This document shows, piece by piece, positions 1 to 7,372 of a stretch of DNA of 36,089 nt. Position 1 is the first letter of the stretch. Every line of letters begins with the position of its first letter. This stretch comes from Oscillospiraceae bacterium (GTDB lineage: Bacteria > Bacillota > Clostridia > Oscillospirales > CAG-272), in contig SVTI01000016.1 in NCBI GenBank assembly GCA_015063855.1, forward strand, positions 1 to 36,089, in the 5' to 3' direction. A program made the translations under genes and the position numbers. Under the pieces are notes generated by a model. The model searched no databases and was not told where the DNA came from. It saw only the letters and a list, made by a program, of their open reading frames with translations.

Positions 1-726
1 GGGGAGCTTCTCTTCAAGAGCAAGCATATTCATTCTCTGACGAACATCATAACCGTGGTCACGGAAGGAACGGCATTCCCAACCGATATCCTCGTTCATT
101 GTAAGTACCATACCGCCTTCACCGCCGGTAGTAAAGTGCTTGGACTGACAGAAGGAGAAACATCCAACGTCACCGATAGTACCTGCCTTCTTACCCTTGT
201 ACTCACCGCCGATACACTGAGCAACGTCCTCGATTACATAGAGGTTGTGCTTCTTTGCGATCTCAAGGATGGGACCCATATCTGCAACAACACCGTAAAG
301 ATGAACAACAACGATACCCTTAGTTCTCTTGGTGATGAGCTTCTCGATGGAAGCGGGGTCAATAGTGTGATCCTCGGTTACATCAGCAAATACAGGAATA
401 GCGCCCGCCTGAACTACAGCAAAGGAGGATGCTATAAAGGAGTAGGAGGGAACGATAACCTCATCGCCGGGGCCTATACCGAGAGCGGAAATACCGATAT
501 GGAGAGCCGCAGTACCGTTGGTACAGGAAACTGCCATTTTAGCACCTGCCCATTCTCTGAACATCTCTTCGAATTCCATACCCTTCTTACCTGTCCAGTA
601 GTTTACCTTACCGTTGATAATGGGTTCTGTTACGTCCTTAACTGTTTCGGGAGCGAACTGGGGCCACATAGGAAATCCTATTTCTTCGATACCGGCACCG
701 TTCATTACTATCTCTTTTTCTGCCAT
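1..726 (-). CDS. DegT/DnrJ/EryC1/StrS family PLP aminotransferase (C-terminus cut off by window edge)
   Basis: First 242 codons of a sugar aminotransferase-type enzyme of the DegT/DnrJ/EryC1/StrS family. These PLP enzymes usually transfer an amino group from glutamate to a keto-sugar nucleotide for surface polysaccharide, or a related cytosolic substrate. Visible are the N-terminal cofactor region TNGTAALHIGISALG (about 69-83), the PSYSFIASSFAVVQAGAIPV block (93-112), Asp167 in VIEDVAQ, which should bind the pyridine nitrogen, and the probable Schiff-base Lys196 in QSKHFTTGGEGG. The start at 726 follows AAAGGA by about nine bases. The gene stays open through position 1, so the C-terminal part is missing. 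It is separated from dxs by about 160 bases with its own promoter. The exact substrate cannot be told without the neighbouring genes on the left. Confidence 0.93.
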   Translation of the reverse strand, partial: MAEKEIVMNGAGIEEIGFPMWPQFAPETVKDVTEPIINGKVNYWTGKKGMEFEEMFREWAGAKMAVSCTNGTAALHIGISALGIGPGDEVIVPSYSFIASSFAVVQAGAIPVFADVTEDHTIDPASIEKLITKRTKGIVVVHLYGVVADMGPILEIAKKHNLYVIEDVAQCIGGEYKGKKAGTIGDVGCFSFCQSKHFTTGGEGGMVLTMNEDIGWECRSFRDHGYDVRQRMNMLALEEKLP

Positions 727-776
727 GATAATATATCCTTTCAAATTTAAATATTTTTGTTTTAAATATTTTGAAC

Positions 777-795
777 AAAACAAGCCGCTTGTTTT
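777..795. other. 8-bp hairpin in the 5' leader of the aminotransferase gene
   Basis: AAAACAAG, a 3-base loop CCG, then CTTGTTTT: a perfect 8-bp stem. It lies between the predicted transcription start of the aminotransferase (about 826) and its start codon. It also lies downstream of the dxs stop, so it could end dxs transcription or act in the leader. On the minus strand the T tract inside the stem is followed by GTTC, so it is a weak terminator at best. Confidence 0.4.
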
Positions 796-832
796 TACAA
801 CTCAATCGGCATTTTCATTAAAATACATACAT

Positions 833-862
833 ATTATACATTATTATTACCATACATTTCAA
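833..862 (-). promoter_or_regulatory. Sigma-A promoter of the aminotransferase gene
   Basis: Read on the minus strand: -35 TTGAAA (857-862), 18-base spacer, -10 TATAAT (833-838) with an upstream TG two bases before the -10. Transcription would start near 826 and give a leader of about 100 bases. Confidence 0.7.
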
Positions 863-889
863 TGCACAATTAAAATATATCTGCACGAT

Positions 890-3418
890 TTAACGATTAT
901 TTTGTGATTTATAACTGATCACAATATCTTCAGCGGTGAGATGAGCGCTTTCAAAGAGAGTTCTTCTCTTCTCCCCCTTAACAAAGTCGTCATCTATTGC
1001 CTTGATAATATATCTCTTACCGACAATTTCGGGATAAGCGGAAAGCTTGTCCCAAAGGCATTGAGCCGCACCTCCGTTTTCTATGCCCTCCTCAAGGAAG
1101 ATAAGCGTTGTACAAGCCTCGCCGATCATACCGGCTATCAACTCTGCAATATCGCCATAAGGCTTCAGCTTTTCAAGGAGAATAACCGATGCCTTGACAC
1201 GGTCATTTTTTAACAGTTCCTTCGCCCTGAGAGCCTCAGTAGCAATATTACCGTAGGTTATGATCACACATTCCGCATTATCACCGTCACCGTCGCCCCT
1301 GACAAGGGATAATTTGTCGACACCGCAGGGATAGAAGCTCCTTTTGATTTCTTCCCTTTCACTACCTCTGGGATAACGGACGGCACAGGGATGTGCATTG
1401 TTATGAGAATCCTCTATACACAAACGCAATACCTCGTATGTGGCCGGAGTGTAAATATCCATATTCGGTATCGCTGACAAAAATGAAACGTCAAATATAC
1501 CGTGATGGGTGGCACCGTCACCGTCGTTAAGTCCACAACGGTCTATACACAGAATTACCGGAAGCTTCTGCAGGGCTATATCATGAACTATATTATCATA
1601 TGCCCTCTGCAGAAAGCTTGAATAACAAGCAAAGTAGGGTATCATGCCGTTGGCACACAAACCTGCGGCAAAGGTAGCGGCATGCTCTTCAGCTATACCA
1701 ACATCATAGAACTGATCGGGTAAACGGTGCTTGATTATCTCAAGTCCGGTTCCATGGGGCATGGCGGCGGTAATAGCGCACACCGTCTTGTCATACTTAG
1801 CTATCTCATAAACAGCCTTACCTAAATTCTCCGAGAAACCCTCCTTCTCCTCACAAACTCCCCCTTTAGGAACTGCGTGATACTGCTGAGGCATATTCTC
1901 CGCCTCCTTATATCCGCAACCCTTCTTGGTTCTCAAATGTATGAGAGTAGTACGCTTAAGCTTCTTTGCTACCTGAAGCATATCTTCCACAGCTTTATAA
2001 TCGTTACCGTCTACCGGACCCATATAATAGAGACCCATATCCTCAAAATAGTTCGTGGAATAGAAGAAGTTTTTAAGTCTCTTCTTTATACGGTGGATAA
2101 GGCGTGCGGTAGGCTTACCTATAAGAGGAATATGCTCAAGGGTATTCTCTGTGGCAGCCTTGAATTTAAAGTATTTTTTGGTAGTTCGTATATCCGACAG
2201 ATGGTCGGCAAAGCCGCCCTTATTCTTCGATATAGACATCTCATTTTCGTTTAGAAGAATAATCAGACGAAGATCGTTTGAGCAGTTATTCATAGCCTCA
2301 TGTATCATACCGCCCGTGAAGGCTCCGTCACCCAAAACAACTATAGTATAGGCATCGCTTTGGTTTCTCTTATCACTTTGGGCAAAGCCGAGAGCCGCAG
2401 AGAGAGAGGTACTGGAATGACCTGCACCAAAACAGTCATGCTCACTTTCGCTTCGCTTGGTAAAGCCTGAGAGTCCTCCCGGAGTACGAAGGGTATCAAA
2501 ATCCTTTTTTCTGCCCGTAATTATCTTATGAACATAGCTCTGGTGACCTACATCCCATATAATATGATCCTTCGGGGTACTGAAATTCCTGTGAATGGCA
2601 ATAGTGGTCTCTACAATGCCGAGATTGGATGCAAGATGTCCGCCCTGCACATTGACCTTCTCTACAAGAAAATCTCTGATCTCATGAGCAAGCTTGGGGA
2701 TATCATCACTCTTAACCTTCTTTAAGTCATCGACAGAGTCTATACGGTCAAGGGTGGGTCTTGACTTCATACTGCCGTCTGCATATCTTTTCTTCGGCTC
2801 ATTTTTCTTATCCTTCTTTCCCATAAAGCAGAGAATAAATGCAGATACAAGTATAATCAGCGCAATAAATATACCGCAGTGCATAAAGAACTCGGCAGGT
2901 AATATGGTTATTATGGGATCGGTATAGGGATCAAAGAGCCAATCCGAATTAGAAAAGAGAAGCTCATGAAAGAGAGTAAAGGTTGTCTGAAAGTCTATTG
3001 CCATGGCGAGAAGCACTGTCAAGGGCAGAAGAAGAATGATAAGAGCGCCGAGACGGTTGGTTTTACGGTCGGGCTTCAAAAAAAGAAATATCAGCACAAG
3101 TGCAATAAGGGATATCAGACCCAAAACATATAATCCGTTAAAAACGGCCTTGCAATCGGCAAAATGCGAGGCTCCCGTTTCCGAATAAGGCAGGGTCACA
3201 AGGTCAAACTCCTCGTTTGAGAATGGCGAGAGATACGAAAGAACGCTCTCTACATTGACCTCAGCCTCCTCAGGGGAATATTGTGTTTGATCGATCATCC
3301 CAAACAGATGAATATCCGCCTCATATATAAAATTTGTAGTATGTATAATACCTAAGCCGATAGCAGCTGCAAAGAGCATCGTAAATATCGCTATCGGCAA
3401 GGCAAGTAATCTTTTCAT
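890..3418 (-). CDS. dxs: 1-deoxy-D-xylulose-5-phosphate synthase with N-terminal DUF1461/Lit-like membrane domain (fusion)
   Basis: Residues about 218-842 are a full-length DXS, the TPP enzyme that joins pyruvate and glyceraldehyde-3-phosphate at the head of the MEP isoprenoid pathway. Visible are SGFTKRSESEHDCFGAGHSS, the TPP/Mg motif GDGAFTGG (about 363-370) and the transketolase-type CGLNDGDGATHHGIFD block. Residues 1-205 are a separate domain with four predicted membrane helices (about 3-25, 95-114, 124-142, 179-199). Two DUF1461/TIGR01906 hallmarks are present: SHFADCK (His85) and FHELLFSNSDWLFDP (His151). The Bacillota lipoprotein transacylase Lit belongs to that family. Charged loops KPDRKTNR and KKDKKNEPKKR place the DXS part in the cytosol. 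I chose the start at 3418: AAAGGA lies upstream and the promoter predicts transcription from about 3447, which leaves no room for a ribosome site before the other ATG at 3442. No domain boundary stop or frameshift is seen. Confidence 0.93.
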   Translation of the reverse strand: MKRLLALPIAIFTMLFAAAIGLGIIHTTNFIYEADIHLFGMIDQTQYSPEEAEVNVESVLSYLSPFSNEEFDLVTLPYSETGASHFADCKAVFNGLYVLGLISLIALVLIFLFLKPDRKTNRLGALIILLLPLTVLLAMAIDFQTTFTLFHELLFSNSDWLFDPYTDPIITILPAEFFMHCGIFIALIILVSAFILCFMGKKDKKNEPKKRYADGSMKSRPTLDRIDSVDDLKKVKSDDIPKLAHEIRDFLVEKVNVQGGHLASNLGIVETTIAIHRNFSTPKDHIIWDVGHQSYVHKIITGRKKDFDTLRTPGGLSGFTKRSESEHDCFGAGHSSTSLSAALGFAQSDKRNQSDAYTIVVLGDGAFTGGMIHEAMNNCSNDLRLIILLNENEMSISKNKGGFADHLSDIRTTKKYFKFKAATENTLEHIPLIGKPTARLIHRIKKRLKNFFYSTNYFEDMGLYYMGPVDGNDYKAVEDMLQVAKKLKRTTLIHLRTKKGCGYKEAENMPQQYHAVPKGGVCEEKEGFSENLGKAVYEIAKYDKTVCAITAAMPHGTGLEIIKHRLPDQFYDVGIAEEHAATFAAGLCANGMIPYFACYSSFLQRAYDNIVHDIALQKLPVILCIDRCGLNDGDGATHHGIFDVSFLSAIPNMDIYTPATYEVLRLCIEDSHNNAHPCAVRYPRGSEREEIKRSFYPCGVDKLSLVRGDGDGDNAECVIITYGNIATEALRAKELLKNDRVKASVILLEKLKPYGDIAELIAGMIGEACTTLIFLEEGIENGGAAQCLWDKLSAYPEIVGKRYIIKAIDDDFVKGEKRRTLFESAHLTAEDIVISYKSQNNR

Positions 3419-3453
3419 GGTATCGGAACACGTTCCTTTCATAAATTTATCAT

Positions 3454-3482
3454 ATTATATCATATTTTTTTGATTTTTGCAA
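3454..3482 (-). promoter_or_regulatory. Sigma-A promoter of dxs
   Basis: On the minus strand: -35 TTGCAA (3477-3482), 17-base spacer, -10 TATAAT (3454-3459) preceded by TGA (extended -10). The implied start near 3447 supports the dxs start at 3418. It is divergent from the kinase promoter only 20 bases away. Confidence 0.75.
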
Positions 3483-3501
3483 ACTATATTGAGATTTTTT
3501 A

Positions 3502-3530
3502 TTGATTTACCTTCAAATCTTTGCTATAAT
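3502..3530 (+). promoter_or_regulatory. Sigma-A promoter of the first kinase gene
   Basis: -35 TTGATT (3502-3507), 17-base spacer, -10 TATAAT (3525-3530) with extended TGC just before it. The leader is about 28 bases to the ATG at 3565. Confidence 0.8.
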
Positions 3531-3564
3531 AAATCTAATAATTCAACAAAATTCGGAGTTAACT

Positions 3565-5577
3565 ATGGGAATTGAGAAAATTTCTTCCTTCTGGCCTGAT
3601 TGGAAGGTTGGGCAAATACTGGGCGAGGGCTCATTCGGAAAGGTATACAAGGCGGTAAGAGAGGATCACTCTCTGCGTTCCGAAGCTGCAATCAAGCTTA
3701 TATCGGTACCGAGCGGTATAGGAGAGCTTAAGGCTCTTCGTGCCGAGGGAATGAGCGAAGAGGAGACCCGCGGCTATATCGAGGGTATAGTTAATGACTT
3801 CATCAACGAGATAAAGCTGATGGAGACCATGAAGGGTGTTTCTAACATCGTTTCGGTCGAGGACTATAAGATAATCGAGAAGGAAAACGAGTTCGGCTGG
3901 GAAATATTCATCAGAATGGAGCTTTTAGACACCTTCGACGCTTACCTTGAGAATCACACTCCTACCGAAAAGGAGATAATCAAGATAGCGACAGACCTAT
4001 GCTCAGCCCTTGAAATATGCTATAAGAACAATATTATCCACAGAGATATTAAACCCGCCAATATCTTCGTATCAAAATACGGAGACTTCAAGATCGGCGA
4101 CTTCGGTATTGCAAAGGAGCTGAGCAAGACATCGGGAGCTATGTCCTCCAAGGGTACCTTTACCTATATGGCACCCGAGGTAGCCCACGGTAAGAGCTAC
4201 GATGCCACCGTTGACATCTATTCTCTCGGTATAGTGCTCTATTCCCTTCTTAATAATAACCGTCACCCCTTCCTTGATCCTAATAAGCCAACTCTTACTT
4301 ATAACGAGCGCAAGCAGGCGACTGACAGACGTCTTTCGGGCGAGCCTCTGCCTCCTCCCTGTAACGCCTCTCCACAATTAGCCAACATCGTACTGTGTGC
4401 CTGCTCCTTTGATCCACAAAAGCGTTTCAAGACACCCACAGCCTTTAAGAATGCACTTCTTTCCGTCTCTAATCAGGCAAGGTCCGTACCGATTAAGAGC
4501 ACACCAAAAACGGTTACGTCTAATACGTTACCGCCGGTAAAGACAGAACATCAGCTTGACAAGACGGTTGCGGTAAGTAATCTGCCTCCCAAAGCTCCCG
4601 TGACCGCGGAGAAGCACAAAGAAAACCGTAAAAAGAAAAAGAATCCGTTACCTGTAATTTTGATTATTCTGGTATTGCTTATCGGCGGCGCCGTCGCCTC
4701 CTTTATGCTTATTCCCGAGCTTCGTGAGCTTGTAGGGGTCGAGGAGGTAAGCGAAGAAAAGGACAGCGCAGAGGAAAAGGATGACTCTCCCAAAGAAGAA
4801 AAAGAGGAAGACACCGACAAGACAGTTGCCGATACAACTGCTCCCACAAAGCAGACAGAGCCTGCAGAAACATCGGTACCCGATGAGGCCGAAACGGAGG
4901 AGACCGAGGATATAACAGAGCCCGAGAAATCCGATGAACCTGAGGTAATACCCGAGGACAGCGCACTAAAGAGCCTTCTTACCAACGCTAACGTCGGAGA
5001 TATCATCACTCTCGGAAGCTACGAGCAGGATAATTCTGCTGAAAACGGTGCAGAAGCACTCACCTGGAAGGTCATTGACAAGACCAAGGATAAGATACTC
5101 GTCGTTTCTGTAAACTCTATTGACTGTATCCCCTACAACGAGAATGATTCCTCTGTAACCTGGGAGACCTCAACACTGCGTACCTTCCTTAACGCTGATT
5201 TCTATATAAACAATTTCAGCGATGAGGAGCGTGCCTTTATCACAAACTCCACCGTCCCCAACACTAAGAATCCCGAGTTTGATACAAGCGCAGGAAACTA
5301 CACCTCGGACAGAATATTCCTTTTGAGCTATGACGAGGTGAAGAAGCATATAGGCTTTGGCGAGAACGCCAAGACCTATCCCACATGGTATACCCGCAAA
5401 CAGGGCTCTCTCTCCGAGGACCTTACGGTCATGGCTGCCTGGTGGCTCAGAACTCCGGGTATCAATTCAAGTAAGGCGGCAATGGTGGATGAAAACGGCA
5501 ATGCCGACCTTAGCGGAGCATATGTAGATTCGACAAATGTTGCCCTTCGCCCCGCTATGTATCTTTCGATCAAATAA
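3565..5577 (+). CDS. Membrane Ser/Thr protein kinase with extracytoplasmic DUF6273 domain
   Basis: A 670-residue Hanks-type kinase. The start at 3565 follows CGGAG. Kinase motifs in order: glycine loop GEGSFGKV (20-27), Lys44 in AAIKL, HRDIKPAN (159-166, catalytic Asp161), DFG (179-181) and APEV after GTFTYM. All catalytic residues are present, so it should be active. After the kinase lobe comes a linker with DKTVAV (about 332-337), one membrane helix (about 360-383), a Glu/Asp/Thr-rich stalk (about 395-460) and a C-terminal DUF6273 domain (about 468-670: GSYEQDN, VTWETSTLRTFLN, WWLRTPG, ALRPAMYL). The layout is kinase inside, sensor outside. PASTA repeats, typical of PrkC/PknB, are absent and no PrpC-type phosphatase is adjacent. 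The gene stands alone with its own promoter. The ligand is unknown. Confidence 0.92.
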   Translation: MGIEKISSFWPDWKVGQILGEGSFGKVYKAVREDHSLRSEAAIKLISVPSGIGELKALRAEGMSEEETRGYIEGIVNDFINEIKLMETMKGVSNIVSVEDYKIIEKENEFGWEIFIRMELLDTFDAYLENHTPTEKEIIKIATDLCSALEICYKNNIIHRDIKPANIFVSKYGDFKIGDFGIAKELSKTSGAMSSKGTFTYMAPEVAHGKSYDATVDIYSLGIVLYSLLNNNRHPFLDPNKPTLTYNERKQATDRRLSGEPLPPPCNASPQLANIVLCACSFDPQKRFKTPTAFKNALLSVSNQARSVPIKSTPKTVTSNTLPPVKTEHQLDKTVAVSNLPPKAPVTAEKHKENRKKKKNPLPVILIILVLLIGGAVASFMLIPELRELVGVEEVSEEKDSAEEKDDSPKEEKEEDTDKTVADTTAPTKQTEPAETSVPDEAETEETEDITEPEKSDEPEVIPEDSALKSLLTNANVGDIITLGSYEQDNSAENGAEALTWKVIDKTKDKILVVSVNSIDCIPYNENDSSVTWETSTLRTFLNADFYINNFSDEERAFITNSTVPNTKNPEFDTSAGNYTSDRIFLLSYDEVKKHIGFGENAKTYPTWYTRKQGSLSEDLTVMAAWWLRTPGINSSKAAMVDENGNADLSGAYVDSTNVALRPAMYLSIK

Positions 5578-5610
5578 TAATTTACGCAACAGAGTAAATC
5601 CCAATAATTC

Positions 5611-5800
5611 AAAAAAGCGGGCGCCGGCCCGCACCGATGATCGGGCATGAACTACGTCAAAGCCTCTAACTTCAATGCCCGAAACGGAGCAATTTCCTAT
5701 ATATCAAAAAAGCGGGCGCCGGCCCGCACCGATGATCGGGCATGAACTACGTCAAAACCTCTAACTTCAATGCCCGAAACGGAGCAATTTCCTATATATC
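5611..5800. repeat. Two tandem 95-bp copies of an intergenic hairpin repeat
   Basis: Units 5611-5705 and 5706-5800 are nearly identical; one difference seen is CAAAGCC versus CAAAACC. Each has A6, then a GC-rich stem GCGGGC-GCCG-GCCCGC (5617-5632 and 5712-5727), then TCGGGCATGAA, about 20 bases, and ATGCCCGAA, which can pair back with TCGGGCAT. A third A6 opens the following terminator. Related copies occur at 34473-35295 with different but base-paired stems. Confidence 0.9.
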
Positions 5801-5801
5801 A

Positions 5802-5837
5802 AAAAAGCTAAAGTGCATTCAGGCACTTTAGCTTTTT
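5802..5837. terminator. Bidirectional terminator between kinase and mgtE
   Basis: Perfect stem AGCTAAAGTGC (5806-5816) with GCACTTTAGCT (5823-5833), loop of six bases, A tract on the left and T tract on the right. It can stop the convergent kinase (plus) and mgtE (minus) transcripts. Confidence 0.9.
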
Positions 5838-5847
5838 AATATTGTTT

Positions 5848-7212
5848 TTATATAGACAACACCGCGATCGCAATATTGAAATAGAGCAATACGGCGCAGG
5901 TATCCACGATGGTCGTGATAAGAGGGGATGCCATGATCGCGGGGTCGAGATTAAGTCTCTTCGCCAACATAGGCAACACCGCACCAAGTATCTTTGCAAG
6001 CACGACTACACCGATAATGGTCAGACCTACGGTCAGGGAGACCATCCATATATTATATTCGGCATACACGGGATCGTTCTTATACATTAGCTCATACATA
6101 AGCCATGTACGAAGAGCGTTTACCACCGCCAGAACAACACCGACAAAGACACCTATACACAACTCCTTTATAAAGACTCGCATAAAATCCTTAAGCTTGA
6201 TCTCCTCGGTAGCAAGACCGCGGACGATCATTGCCGAGGACTGGGATCCGCTGTTACCACCCGTACCCATTATCATGGGGATAAAGGAGACGAGCAGAGC
6301 GTTCATCGCCGTTTCGTAATTGGTGATTATCATTCCCGTGAAGGTGGACGAAAGCATAAGTATGAGAAGCCAGAGGATACGATTCTTGGAATGTCCCCAT
6401 ATTGAGGTCTTGAAATAAGTCTCCTCACTGGGAGTTACCGCCGCCATGATGGCAAAGTCCTCTTCTGCCTCCTCCGATATGACCTCGATAGCATCGTCTA
6501 CAGTTACGATACCCACAAGTCGGGTCTCATTATCAACGATGGGCATGGCAAGGAAGCCGTATTTTTCGATATCTCTCGCAACCTCTTCCTTATCGTCATG
6601 GGTATAGTTATATATAACACCCGTATCCATGATATTCTCTATGATCTCGTCATAGGGAGCAAGAAGAAGGTCCTTTACCGTTACAACGCCGATAAGATGG
6701 CGGCGCGCATCGGTAACGTAGCAGGTGTATACCGTCTCCTTGTCGGGGGCTGTCTTACGGAGAATATCAAAAGCCTCCTTGACGGTAATATGCTTCTTAA
6801 AGTCGACAAATTCTATCGTCATGATACTTCCCGCACTGTCCTCGGGGTAGTTGAGAAGCTCATTGATTATTTTTCGGTTGTCAGAGGATGTCACTCTCAG
6901 TATTCTGGTAACAAGGGATGAGGGCATCTCATCAACAAGGTCAGCCATATCGTCAAGGAACATCTCCTCCAATACCTCTCCGAGCTCGTTGTCGGAAAAG
7001 GATCTGATAAGCATCTCCTGCATATCCGCATCCATCTCGGTAAAGGTCTCTGCAGCCAGCTCCTTGGGAAGTATGCGGTAGATACGGGGTACAACCTCCA
7101 TCTCCGCCTCCTCAAGAAGCAACGCGATATCGGGAGCCTCCATCTCCATAAGCATGGTACGAAGCTCGGGATATCTTTTTTCTTTTAACAGTTCAAGTGC
7201 ATTTTCGTACAT
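5848..7212 (-). CDS. mgtE: Magnesium transporter MgtE
   Basis: A 454-residue MgtE-type Mg2+ channel/transporter of the cytoplasmic membrane, normal length for the family. In order: MgtE N domain (about 1-120, acidic helical repeats), two CBS modules (about 130-185 and 190-248) that sense intracellular Mg2+, a connecting helix and the membrane domain (about 275-454). The pore signature PMIMGTGGNSGSQ lies at about 312-324, and acidic residues in the last helices (DPAIMASPL...TIVDTCAV) match the family. The start at 7212 is set by GGGAGG seven bases upstream. That ribosome site can pair with an upstream TCCTCC, and a 28-codon leader ORF precedes it, so translation is probably regulated. The gene ends before a strong bidirectional terminator. 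Confidence 0.96.
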   Translation of the reverse strand: MYENALELLKEKRYPELRTMLMEMEAPDIALLLEEAEMEVVPRIYRILPKELAAETFTEMDADMQEMLIRSFSDNELGEVLEEMFLDDMADLVDEMPSSLVTRILRVTSSDNRKIINELLNYPEDSAGSIMTIEFVDFKKHITVKEAFDILRKTAPDKETVYTCYVTDARRHLIGVVTVKDLLLAPYDEIIENIMDTGVIYNYTHDDKEEVARDIEKYGFLAMPIVDNETRLVGIVTVDDAIEVISEEAEEDFAIMAAVTPSEETYFKTSIWGHSKNRILWLLILMLSSTFTGMIITNYETAMNALLVSFIPMIMGTGGNSGSQSSAMIVRGLATEEIKLKDFMRVFIKELCIGVFVGVVLAVVNALRTWLMYELMYKNDPVYAEYNIWMVSLTVGLTIIGVVVLAKILGAVLPMLAKRLNLDPAIMASPLITTIVDTCAVLLYFNIAIAVLSI

Positions 7213-7218
7213 CTATTA

Positions 7219-7243
7219 TCCTCCCTTCTTTAATATCGGAGGA
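7219..7243 (-). promoter_or_regulatory. Hairpin sequestering the mgtE ribosome-binding site
   Basis: On the minus strand TCCTCC (7238-7243) is perfectly complementary to GGAGGA (7219-7224), which contains the mgtE Shine-Dalgarno, with a 13-base loop. The anti-SD strand begins only seven bases after the leader ORF stop codon, so a ribosome ending the leader ORF would cover it. Confidence 0.55.
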
Positions 7244-7248
7244 CCAGG

Positions 7249-7293
7249 GGTCAGAATATCCTGCCACGTGCCGTAGCCGAGATTATTCTGACC
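7249..7293 (-). promoter_or_regulatory. 10-bp leader hairpin overlapping the end of the mgtE leader ORF
   Basis: Perfect inverted repeat GGTCAGAATA (7249-7258) and TATTCTGACC (7284-7293) with a 25-base loop. It spans the last third and stop codon of the leader ORF, so translation and folding would be mutually exclusive. No T tract follows, so it is not a plain terminator. Confidence 0.55.
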
Positions 7294-7337
7294 GATCGCC
7301 CGCCGGGTTTAAAATTAGCACTACTGCCCGTGTCCAT
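7251..7337 (-). CDS. Candidate 28-aa leader peptide upstream of mgtE
   Basis: Short frame starting at ATG 7337, with GGGAG about ten bases upstream and ending at TGA 7251-7253, 38 bases before mgtE. The peptide begins MDTGSSANFKPGGRSVR and ends ARGRIF: basic and glycine-rich, with no membrane segment or signal peptide. It overlaps a 10-bp hairpin, and its stop lies just upstream of the anti-SD strand that can hide the mgtE ribosome site. A role as a cis-acting regulatory ORF is inferred from this arrangement; no family is recognised. A second short frame (starting at the ATG inside ACATGAAGGG upstream) overlaps it in another phase, with a weaker case. Confidence 0.45.
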   Translation of the reverse strand: MDTGSSANFKPGGRSVRIISATARGRIF

Positions 7338-7372
7338 TCAATTCTCACTCCCTTCATGTACAAAATGATATA

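Noticed and set aside
55-750. Long open frames antisense to the aminotransferase, GH13, isomerase, leuS and smc genes (for example 7436-8371 plus, 9444-10370 plus, 32428-33168 minus)
   Set aside because: They are shadows of well-identified genes, lack family motifs and ribosome sites, and follow from codon bias on the other strand.
3440-3442. Upstream ATG at 3442 as the dxs start
   Set aside because: The predicted transcription start near 3447 leaves no leader or ribosome site; 3418 has AAAGGA upstream and matches the membrane-domain family start.
5611-5800. CRISPR-like tandem repeat
   Set aside because: Only two units, which abut as complete 95-bp copies with no unique spacers, and no cas genes; the same holds for 34931-35295.
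7213-7372. M-box (ykoK) Mg2+ riboswitch in front of mgtE
   Set aside because: The leader lacks the conserved M-box core and is too short; its features fit a uORF with an SD-sequestering hairpin better.
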